A stretch of DNA of 64,000 nucleotides, taken from NCBI GenBank assembly GCA_013178295.1, contig JABLWW010000004.1, forward strand, positions 186,001-250,000, in the 5' to 3' direction. Position 1 is the first letter of the stretch. Each line of letters opens with the position of its first letter. Of the stretch, positions 52,010 through 58,599 are shown piece by piece. The notes under the pieces were generated by a model. The model saw only the letters and a list, made by a program, of their open reading frames with translations, had not been told where the DNA came from and did no database searches. Source of the stretch: Anaerolineae bacterium (GTDB taxonomy: Bacteria > Chloroflexota > Anaerolineae > Anaerolineales > Anaerolineaceae). The position numbers were made by a program, and so were the translations under genes.

Positions 52010-52420
52010 TTGGCGCGCTTAGAAAAAGAGTGTTTTGCGCAAGATGCCTGGCCGTGGTGGGACCTGATCGGCGTGCTTACTTTCAGGGGAAACGTAAGCC
52101 TGAAAGCCGTCAAAGCCGACCAGATGATCGGATTTGTTGCTGGCGATCTCAAGCAAGCCGAGCACACCGGTTGGATTGTTACCCTGGGTGTGGCAGCAGC
52201 CTACCGCCGACAGGGTGTTGCCTCAACGCTGCTGGAAATCTGCGAGCGCAGGATGGCAAGACCGCGTATCTGTCTTTGCGTGCGCCGGACAAATCAGGCA
52301 GCTATTGCACTGTACACAAAAGCCGGATATCAACAAACCAGCGTATGGCGCTCGTATTATCATGATGGGGAAGATGCTCTGGTGTTTGAAAAAATGTTAA
52401 AAAATCGGGGTGAGGATTGA
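52010..52420 (+). CDS. GNAT N-acetyltransferase (RimI-like); true start uncertain
   Basis: Acetyl-CoA-dependent N-acetyltransferase. The acetyl-CoA loop YRRQGVAS, and the late strand LYTKAGYQQTSVWRSYYHDGEDALVFEK (split as LYTKAGYQQTS and YYHDGEDAL) match RimI-like ribosomal or protein N-terminal acetyltransferases. The canonical first codon in frame is TTG 52010, but homologous sequence (LPATWNDLVALARLEKECF) clearly begins about 11 residues upstream, at codons where no ATG, GTG or TTG occurs; ATC 51959, ATT 51977 or CTG 51980 would be needed. The upstream slipin frame ends at 51959. Substrate unknown. Confidence 0.82.
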   Translation: MARLEKECFAQDAWPWWDLIGVLTFRGNVSLKAVKADQMIGFVAGDLKQAEHTGWIVTLGVAAAYRRQGVASTLLEICERRMARPRICLCVRRTNQAAIALYTKAGYQQTSVWRSYYHDGEDALVFEKMLKNRGED

Positions 52421-52445
52421 CTTTCGCAGCAACTCGATATACACT
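52417..52445 (+). promoter_or_regulatory. Promoter of a short transcript ending at the 52514-52543 terminator
   Basis: TTGACT (52417-52422), 17-nt spacer, TACACT (52440-52445). The predicted start near 52452 lies about 90 nt before a strong terminator. Confidence 0.45.
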
Positions 52446-52473
52446 ATAGATAACCGGAGCGGAGAAAACTGCT

Positions 52474-52503
52474 ATGCGATTTTTGACAAACAGGTTGAGA
52501 TAA
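52474..52503 (+). CDS. Possible 9-residue leader peptide
   Basis: ATG 52474 with GGAG 9 nt upstream encodes MRFLTNRLR and stops at TAA 52501-52503, just before the terminator hairpin. It could be an attenuation leader for the SWIM-domain gene or simply a chance frame within a small RNA. No amino-acid bias of a biosynthetic leader is seen. Confidence 0.25.
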   Translation: MRFLTNRLR

Positions 52504-52513
52504 AGATGATGGG

Positions 52514-52543
52514 AAGCACGCGGGATTGACGCGTGCTTTTTTT
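52514..52543 (+). terminator. Rho-independent terminator between the GNAT and SWIM-domain genes
   Basis: 9-bp stem AAGCACGCG (52514-52522) with CGCGTGCTT (52530-52538), 7-nt loop, T-run through 52543. It lies 32 nt before the SWIM gene start, so that gene needs readthrough or its own promoter. Confidence 0.85.
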
Positions 52544-52575
52544 CACTTTTCACAATGAAAGGAGACTGGTTTGAC

Positions 52576-52830
52576 ATGGATTATGGAATGATCGGAAAGA
52601 TTGAAAAAGCCAAAAGATATGCACAGGAACGACATCGCTTTCACATCCAAACAATGTCGGTGACCGTTGATGGAGAGAATAACGCACATCATGTCCGTTA
52701 TGAAAACGGAGCATGGTTTTGCGATTGTGACTTTTTTCAAACGCGGGGACGATGTGGCCACACAATCGCCCTGGAGATCATTCTTGAAGGTATGACTGAA
52801 ACCAAAGACGTTGAGGTGAAAATAGAATAG
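52576..52830 (+). CDS. Small SWIM zinc-finger protein
   Basis: An 84-aa protein. It has a basic/aromatic N-terminus (GKIEKAKRYAQERHRF), a beta segment (FHIQTMSVTVDGE) and the SWIM-type zinc motif CDC plus CGH (CDCDFFQTRGRCGHTIALE) at about 53-70. SWIM domains bind DNA or proteins; function here is unknown. The start at 52576 has AAAGGAG about 12 nt upstream; ATG 52555 has none and 52588 is also possible. A terminator follows 23 nt after the stop. Confidence 0.75.
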   Translation: MDYGMIGKIEKAKRYAQERHRFHIQTMSVTVDGENNAHHVRYENGAWFCDCDFFQTRGRCGHTIALEIILEGMTETKDVEVKIE

Positions 52831-52853
52831 CCTGCATGGTTTTATCCCATGTG

Positions 52854-52887
52854 CCCCCTTCCAAAAATGCAGGAAGGGGGTTTTTTT
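52854..52887 (+). terminator. Rho-independent terminator of the SWIM-domain gene
   Basis: 9-bp stem CCCCCTTCC (52854-52862) with GGAAGGGGG (52872-52880), 9-nt loop, then seven T. Confidence 0.9.
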
Positions 52888-52953
52888 ATCTCTAAACGTC
52901 CCCCCAATCTCCACATTGACACTATACTCTCAACACAGCATAATTTGTCTGTG

Positions 52954-53041
52954 CGGAGAGGGTGGGATTCGAACCCACGGTGACCACGAGAGCCACAACG
53001 GTTTTCGAGACCGCCCCGATCGTCCACTCCGGCACCTCTCC
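52954..53041 (-). tRNA. tRNA-Ser (anticodon CGA)
   Basis: An 88-nt class II tRNA on the minus strand. The acceptor arms are GGAGAGG and CCTCTCC with discriminator G; the anticodon stem CGGT/ACCG surrounds loop CTCGAAA, giving anticodon CGA (serine UCG). A long variable arm is present, and the T-arm has GGTTCGAATCC. CCA is not encoded. Confidence 0.95.
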
Positions 53042-53078
53042 CGTTACGCAGGCTAATTATACCGCAAACCACAGAGTG

Positions 53079-54473
53079 CTAGAGATCAACCGACTGATAC
53101 ATCTTCACATATTCAATGTCAGTGATACCATTTTCACGCAGTTTGGCTTCAAAAGACACCGCAGCCTGCGGCTCGCCATGTACCAGGAACACCTTCTTCA
53201 GGTGGCTACGGGTAGCCAAAGCATATTTCAGCAACATGCTCTGATCGCCATGCGCAGAGAACCCGCCAATGGTGACCACCTCGGCGCGACGGTGGTAGTA
53301 TTCGCCAAAGATTTTAACCTTAGTTTCCCGCTCCGCCAGACGGCGTCCAAGCGTTTCTGGAGACTGCCAGGAAACAATCACCACTGTGTTGCGCGCATCC
53401 TCAATGTTGTTTTTCAGATGATGAAGAATTCGCCCGGTCTCTGCCATTCCAGAGGCCGAGATGATCACCATAGGCTCACGGCGGTCATTAAGCGCTTTGG
53501 ATTCTTCCACCGATTCAATGTATGTAAGCCCATCAAAGCTCAACGCTGGATGCTTACCAGTGCGATAAAATGTGCGGGCTTCATCATCAAAGAGATGGGA
53601 AAATTCCTGAAAGACACGGCTGATACCAACCGCCAACGGGCTGTCCACGTAAATTGGGATACGGGGCAATTCCCCGCTGGAATACATACGGTTGAGATCG
53701 TAAACAATTTCCTGGGTGCGTCCCACCGCAAAAGCCGGTATGATCACTTTGCCATTGCGTTCAATGGTTCGCGCGACTGCATCACGTAACTCCTCATAAG
53801 CCGCCTGATGTTCAGGGCGGACTTTATCCCCGTACGTGCACTCCATCATAAGATACTCAGCAGTTTCCGGCAGCACCGGGTCATCAATGAGGGGGAGATT
53901 TGGACGCCCAATGTCACCAGAAAACCAGAAATGCAGGGTACGCCCGTTCTCACGAATATCCAGCACGACGCCAGCCGAGCCAAGGATATGACCAGCATCA
54001 ACAAAGCGGGCGGTAACCCCTGGTATCGGTTCAAAGACCTCGCCATACTCTTTGGGCGAAAAATGCGCGGCAACTCTCTCGGCATCCGCACGGGTATATA
54101 ACGGCTGTATGGGCGGTTCCCCTCTTCGAAAACGTTTTTTGTTTACATATTCCGCATCCGATTCATGAATATGTCCAGAATCCAACAGCACCAACTCGGC
54201 CAGCTTTGCCGTCGGGCGGGTGACGTAAATGCGCCCCATGTATCCCTGCTTTACCAGATTCGGAAAATTGCCACAATGATCAATATGTGCATGCGTCAAA
54301 ATAGCAGCATCTACCTGTCGAGGATCAAACTGGAAATACAGATTCTTTTCATAAAAGTCCTTGCGTCTTCCTTGAAAAAGACCACATTCCAGCAACAACA
54401 ACTTGCTGTTGACCGTGATCAAGTATTGCGAACCTGTAACCGTTTGAGCAGCACCGTTAAACTGTATTTTCAT
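53079..54473 (-). CDS. Beta-CASP metallo-beta-lactamase-fold ribonuclease
   Basis: A 464-aa RNA/DNA nuclease of the CPSF73-like beta-CASP group, which in bacteria process or degrade RNA. HAHIDHCG (61-68) and GAGH-type VDAGHILGSA provide the metal site; SGDIGRPNLP follows, and the beta-CASP insert (about 190-380) contains PAFAVGRTQEIVYDL and SASGMAETGRILHHL with a GGFSAHGD segment after it. The start at 54473 (MKIQFNGAAQTVTGS) fits family; upstream in-frame codons overlap the RNase D gene. It follows RNase D by 10 nt, a plausible RNA-decay pair. Confidence 0.92.
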   Translation of the reverse strand: MKIQFNGAAQTVTGSQYLITVNSKLLLLECGLFQGRRKDFYEKNLYFQFDPRQVDAAILTHAHIDHCGNFPNLVKQGYMGRIYVTRPTAKLAELVLLDSGHIHESDAEYVNKKRFRRGEPPIQPLYTRADAERVAAHFSPKEYGEVFEPIPGVTARFVDAGHILGSAGVVLDIRENGRTLHFWFSGDIGRPNLPLIDDPVLPETAEYLMMECTYGDKVRPEHQAAYEELRDAVARTIERNGKVIIPAFAVGRTQEIVYDLNRMYSSGELPRIPIYVDSPLAVGISRVFQEFSHLFDDEARTFYRTGKHPALSFDGLTYIESVEESKALNDRREPMVIISASGMAETGRILHHLKNNIEDARNTVVIVSWQSPETLGRRLAERETKVKIFGEYYHRRAEVVTIGGFSAHGDQSMLLKYALATRSHLKKVFLVHGEPQAAVSFEAKLRENGITDIEYVKMYQSVDL

Positions 54474-54483
54474 CCGAGCTTTT

Positions 54484-55620
54484 TCAATCCTCCTCAACAC
54501 CCAACGCCTGAAGTATCTGCGCCCCATAGTGTTTAAAACGCCAGGGGGTATGCTCCATAAGTACCTCTAACTCCTGTGCATTTTGAGGAAACTGACGGGC
54601 TATTCTTTCCAGAATTTCACGCGGCAAAACGACATCCGACTCGACACCCATCTGTCTGGCAACAGCCTTGCGCCACGAGCGCAAAACATCCATCCGATGC
54701 AGAACATCATCATCCCGGCGAGGGGAAGCCGGGCGCTGCAGAGGCTTACTGCTCAAGCCCCGGCTCACGGCTTCCAGAAGCTGCCGCCCGTGCATGCTGA
54801 TCTGACGGGATGTGAGGCGACAAACCTGTGCCAGGTCGGTTGTCTTTTGAGGACAGGTTTTGGCTATTTGAAGCAAGGTTTGGTTACTCAATACCTTAAA
54901 AACCGGGCGATCTTCCATCCTGGCAACTCTCTCACGGTAATCATATAGCTGTTGCAGCACAGAAGCCTGCATGGGGGATATGGTATGTCCTCCAGCAACT
55001 CGCCAAAAGCCATTTTCGCCATTGTTTCCTTTGGGCACCTGCGTCAAGCACATCCGCCGAAAATCCTCTTCAGCCAGTTGCAAACGGCCACATTGGATTA
55101 ACTCCTCGCGTAACTGATGGCGCAGCGGGATTAAATAGTGCGTATCCATCTGTGCATACGTAATGAGTTGATGCGGCAGCGGACGCTGCCGCCAGTCGGC
55201 GCGCTGACAATGCTTATCCACCGTAATGCCAAATTCCCATTCAAGCATTGCCCCCAGCCCGGTTGCGCTTCTTCCAAGTATCCGTCCCGCCAACATCGTA
55301 TCAAAAAGATTGACAAACAAAAAGCCAAAGTCGCGTTTCAGGCAAATCAGGTCATATTCTGCAGCATGAAACACTTTTTCGATGCGCGGGTCAGCAAACA
55401 GACCACCAAGAGGAGAAAGATCGTTCAGTGCAAGTGGGTCAATCAGATAGTCATCATCCTCTGTAGAAATCTGTATCAGGCACACCTGTTCACGATAGGC
55501 GTGTAAGCCATTTGATTCGGTATCCACACCTAACAACTGGCAACGCGCAAGATGCGGTACGACCCGATGCAGGTCGTCCGGTGTTGAAATCCATAGCGGG
55601 CGTCTCAACGCAATTTCCAC
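54484..55620 (-). CDS. rnd: Ribonuclease D (3'-5' exoribonuclease with HRDC domain)
   Basis: Trims 3' ends of tRNA and other stable RNA. The DEDDy exonuclease domain (about 10-190) has DTESNG (Asp33, Glu35), HAAEYDL and the YAQMDTHYL motif with Tyr; an HRDC domain follows (about 205-285, [25 protein letters not shown]) and a second HRDC-like helical region near the C-terminus. Starts at GTG, 7 nt after TATAAT, without ribosome site. Operon with the beta-CASP nuclease and probably tRNA-Ser downstream. Confidence 0.93.
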   Translation of the reverse strand: MEIALRRPLWISTPDDLHRVVPHLARCQLLGVDTESNGLHAYREQVCLIQISTEDDDYLIDPLALNDLSPLGGLFADPRIEKVFHAAEYDLICLKRDFGFLFVNLFDTMLAGRILGRSATGLGAMLEWEFGITVDKHCQRADWRQRPLPHQLITYAQMDTHYLIPLRHQLREELIQCGRLQLAEEDFRRMCLTQVPKGNNGENGFWRVAGGHTISPMQASVLQQLYDYRERVARMEDRPVFKVLSNQTLLQIAKTCPQKTTDLAQVCRLTSRQISMHGRQLLEAVSRGLSSKPLQRPASPRRDDDVLHRMDVLRSWRKAVARQMGVESDVVLPREILERIARQFPQNAQELEVLMEHTPWRFKHYGAQILQALGVEED

Positions 55621-55627
55621 GCAAGTG

Positions 55628-55633
55628 ATTATA
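55628..55633 (-). promoter_or_regulatory. -10 box of the RNase D operon, leaderless spacing
   Basis: TATAAT on the minus strand with 7 nt to the GTG start at 55620 and no Shine-Dalgarno. The -35 is not obvious. Confidence 0.5.
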
Positions 55634-55665
55634 GCGCAAAAAAAGCGCTTTCTCGTTCGTGTTTA

Positions 55666-55674
55666 TGGTATATT
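55666..55674 (+). promoter_or_regulatory. Extended -10 promoter of the OmpR-type regulator gene
   Basis: TGGTATATT (TGn plus 5/6 match) about 38 nt before ATG 55712, which has its own GGGAAG ribosome site. Divergent from the RNase D promoter by about 35 nt. Confidence 0.5.
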
Positions 55675-55711
55675 GTATGAATATTGTAGAAAAGTCGTCG
55701 GGAAGACCAGA

Positions 55712-56389
55712 ATGAAAGAGAAAATTTTGCTCATAGAAGATGACGAAGCCATCGTAAAAGTGCTGCGGCGCGGACTGGCTTTTGAAGGGTATCAGGTAGA
55801 TATTGCCTACACCGGCGAGGGAGGACTTAAGTCCGTCAGAGACAACAACCCTGACTTGGTAATTCTCGATCTGATGTTGCCCGGCATGGATGGGTTGGAA
55901 GTGTGTCAGCGACTGCGCACAACAAGCAATATTCCTATCCTCATACTCACCGCTAAAGATGCACTGCAGAACCGCATCGAAGGCTTGGATTCTGGCGCAG
56001 ATGACTACATGGTCAAACCGTTTGAATTGAGCGAGTTACTGGCAAGAATAAGAGCGCTTTTGCGCCGCACCCAGCAGGAACGAACTCCCATTTTGAGCTT
56101 TGCTGATCTGACACTGGACACTGCCAGCCGCCAGGCAAAACGCGGCGCGCGGGTTATCCCCCTCACGGCAAAAGAGTATGAACTGCTGGAGCTGTTTATG
56201 CGCCACCCGCGCCAGGTTCTAACTCGCGAATTGATTTTTGACCGCGTCTGGAACTACGATTTTGGCGGAGAAAGCAACGTTCTGGACGTGTATGTGCGCT
56301 ATCTGCGTCAAAAACTTGAAAAGGAGGGCGAGCCGAGACTCCTGTTCACCGTACGTGGGGTGGGTTACGTACTGCGCGAAAGTGATTGA
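55712..56389 (+). CDS. OmpR/PhoB-family response regulator
   Basis: A 225-aa transcription factor. Receiver domain residues 1-120 with acidic pair EDD at 9-11, phosphoacceptor Asp53 ([13 protein letters not shown]) and Lys in VKPFE; winged helix at about 130-223 ([31 protein letters not shown]). The ATG at 55712 has GGGAAG upstream. The stop overlaps the start of the kinase (TGATG), the usual pairing. Confidence 0.96.
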   Translation: MKEKILLIEDDEAIVKVLRRGLAFEGYQVDIAYTGEGGLKSVRDNNPDLVILDLMLPGMDGLEVCQRLRTTSNIPILILTAKDALQNRIEGLDSGADDYMVKPFELSELLARIRALLRRTQQERTPILSFADLTLDTASRQAKRGARVIPLTAKEYELLELFMRHPRQVLTRELIFDRVWNYDFGGESNVLDVYVRYLRQKLEKEGEPRLLFTVRGVGYVLRESD

Positions 56390-57756
56390 TGTCTTTACGT
56401 TTGCGCTTTACACTGTTTTATACCCTTTTACTGATTGGGGTTCTGCTTCTGTTCACCTCGGTGGTGTACGGACTGGTTCATCTGTCTTTGATCAACCAGA
56501 TTGATCAGACAATCTTTCAACAGGCGACCCTGCTGCTGAACGAGTTAAGAGTAAATTCCGTCAATCAGGTTGACCAGCGCTCCATTGCTGACTTTGCCCC
56601 CCATCATGATATTATCTACCAGGTTTGGGATACAAACGCCCAATTACAGATCGCATCCCCCCCCAGTTGGAGGGAAACACTCGATGGGGTGGGTCTTCGG
56701 TCAAACCAACCAAGATACAACTCGACCTACGCATCAGGCAGCCACGTGCGGGTCTTGAGCATCCCGTTTCAAACAACGCGCGGACCGGCTGGCGTGCTTC
56801 AGGTGGGATACCGCCTAAGCCTGGCGGACTTCACCCTGCAAACGTTGATCATCCTGTTTGTGTCAATGTCCCTGCTGGCGGTTGCTCTGGCAACTCCCGC
56901 TATCTGGGCTTTAACCGGGAGAATCCTGAGCCCGCTGCAAACAGTTACCCATATTGCCTCTAACATTATCCGCGTAGATGATCTGCAAAGACGAATTCCA
57001 GCCACAACCTCAACCAATGATGAGGTCGGACAGTTGATTATTGCCTTCAACCAGACACTTGAGCGAATGGAAAAATTGCTAAACGCCCAGCGCCGATTTC
57101 TGACAGACGTCAGCCATGAGCTGCGGACGCCCCTGACGGTCATCAAGGGCAATATAGGGCTGATGCTTCAGATGCAATCTGCGGATCAGGAAGCGCTGGA
57201 AAGCATCAACTCTGAAGTTGACCGTCTTAACCGCCTGGTTGGAGACCTGCTCTTGCTTGCTCAGGCAGAGTCCGGAAAGCTCCCTCTGGACATGCGCCCT
57301 GTTGACATGGACACCTTGCTCCTGGAAGTGCTTCCACAAATGCGCTCTCTGGCAGGAGATAAACTAAACATCCATCTGGCAGAAATAGATCAGGCGCAGG
57401 TGATGGGAGACGGCGACCGTCTCAAGCAGGTGCTGATCAACATCATCAGCAACGCCATCTTTTTTACGCCGCAAGGCGGAAAAGTTACCATTTCTATGCG
57501 CAAAGTGGCAAACCAGGTGCAAATCACCATCAGCGACACTGGGCCAGGCATCTCCGCAGAAGACCTGCCGCACATTTTTGAGCGCTTTTACCGTGGTGAA
57601 AAATCACGAACGCGCGCCCATGGGAGCGGGTTTGGGCTTGGTCTGGCAATCGCCAACTGGATCGTGCGCGGTCATCGGGGAACCATTGAGGTCAGTTCAT
57701 ACCCCGGCAAAGGAACAACCTTTTGCATCTGGCTACCGCTCAAAGGAGAAAATTAA
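56389..57756 (+). CDS. Sensor histidine kinase (EnvZ-type, HAMP)
   Basis: A 455-aa membrane sensor. Transmembrane helices at about 8-30 and 155-178 flank a ~120-residue extracytoplasmic sensing domain with no known fold; a HAMP domain follows (180-235), HisKA with His243 (DVSHELRTPLTVIK) and HATPase_c with N-box NIISNAIFF, DTGPGI and GFGLGLAI. It phosphorylates the preceding regulator. The stimulus is unknown; neighbouring genes do not hint at it. Confidence 0.95.
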   Translation: MSLRLRFTLFYTLLLIGVLLLFTSVVYGLVHLSLINQIDQTIFQQATLLLNELRVNSVNQVDQRSIADFAPHHDIIYQVWDTNAQLQIASPPSWRETLDGVGLRSNQPRYNSTYASGSHVRVLSIPFQTTRGPAGVLQVGYRLSLADFTLQTLIILFVSMSLLAVALATPAIWALTGRILSPLQTVTHIASNIIRVDDLQRRIPATTSTNDEVGQLIIAFNQTLERMEKLLNAQRRFLTDVSHELRTPLTVIKGNIGLMLQMQSADQEALESINSEVDRLNRLVGDLLLLAQAESGKLPLDMRPVDMDTLLLEVLPQMRSLAGDKLNIHLAEIDQAQVMGDGDRLKQVLINIISNAIFFTPQGGKVTISMRKVANQVQITISDTGPGISAEDLPHIFERFYRGEKSRTRAHGSGFGLGLAIANWIVRGHRGTIEVSSYPGKGTTFCIWLPLKGEN

Positions 57757-57793
57757 AAAAACATCTCCCTTGGTCAAAGCCAGGGAGATGTTT
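57754..57793 (-). terminator. Terminator of the four-helix membrane protein gene
   Basis: 12-bp stem (57759-57770 with 57782-57793); on the minus strand it is followed by a run of T (57754-57760). It is about 60 nt after the membrane protein stop and may also slow the kinase transcript on the plus strand. Confidence 0.75.
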
Positions 57794-57851
57794 GATAAAA
57801 AAAATACCAGACTCTATATTGACTCACCACAAACTTAACTCTGGTTGTATA

Positions 57852-58523
57852 TCATAACATGCGATGATACGTTGGCTCAGCGGACGAACTGCTATCAGCG
57901 GACATGCTGCGGTTGACAACCGCTCGTGCCGAGATCGGGTTGCTGGCGACCGTCCTCGAGGAAGAAACCCCACCGCTAACAGGGGCACGGCTGACTGCCG
58001 AGGAACCCCTGGAACGTCTCTGCGGAGAAAGGAAATGCTCTCCCGCCAGAGAAATGGTGCCAATAATAAGAATGCGAATGACCCAGATCATTACAGCCAC
58101 AAAAATGGGCACCACTTTGGTAATCGTGTCCGGGTTCATGACAGCCGTACTGGTAACGTTGTGATTGAGAATTGCCATAGAAACACCCCACCAGGTGAGC
58201 ATGGCATTCATGGTGGCAGCAAGAAACCAGGCGCCAAACAGATACCAGACTTCCTTGGGCTCATCCGCACCGCTTGCTGAGGTAAACAAGCGGGCAATGC
58301 CAGCAAAATCAATCCCGCAAAAGGCAATTGCCAGGATGGTTGACCATTTGAACCCCATAAATTTCAGGTTGCCCAAAAGGTCGCTCAAAGCATAATCGGT
58401 GGTGCTGTAGTTAAACATCTCGAAGGCGATCAGAGCAACCAAAATGATGATGGCTAAAGCCACACCCGCTCTAATCTGGACTCTTGGTAACGGAAATGCA
58501 CTATGCGTGCTCGATAGGTTCAT
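57852..58523 (-). CDS. Hypothetical four-helix membrane protein
   Basis: A 223-aa membrane protein I cannot name. Four hydrophobic helices are visible, near 20-36 (GVALAIIILVALIAF), 58-78, 92-115 (YLFGAWFLAATMNAMLTWW) and 134-160 (VVPIFVAVMIWVIRILIIG), followed by a ~60-residue Ser/Arg/Val-rich tail. No motif suggests transport or catalysis. GAGAGGAG precedes the ATG. It starts 65 nt after the double AAA+ gene and has its own promoter, yet lies in the same direction as that cluster, so a functional link is possible but unproven. Confidence 0.65.
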   Translation of the reverse strand: MNLSSTHSAFPLPRVQIRAGVALAIIILVALIAFEMFNYSTTDYALSDLLGNLKFMGFKWSTILAIAFCGIDFAGIARLFTSASGADEPKEVWYLFGAWFLAATMNAMLTWWGVSMAILNHNVTSTAVMNPDTITKVVPIFVAVMIWVIRILIIGTISLAGEHFLSPQRRSRGSSAVSRAPVSGGVSSSRTVASNPISARAVVNRSMSADSSSSAEPTYHRML

Positions 58524-58570
58524 GGGACAGCTCCTCTCTAGAAAATAAAAGTGGTATGAAACTTGCTTTT

Positions 58571-58599
58571 AAAATAGCACATTTGTTCTATAAAGTCAA
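58571..58599 (-). promoter_or_regulatory. Promoter of the four-helix membrane protein gene
   Basis: TTGACT (58594-58599), 17-nt spacer, extended -10 TGC-TATTTT (58571-58576). The -35 overlaps the last codons of the AAA+ gene. Leader of about 40 nt with a GAGAGGAG ribosome site. Confidence 0.55.
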
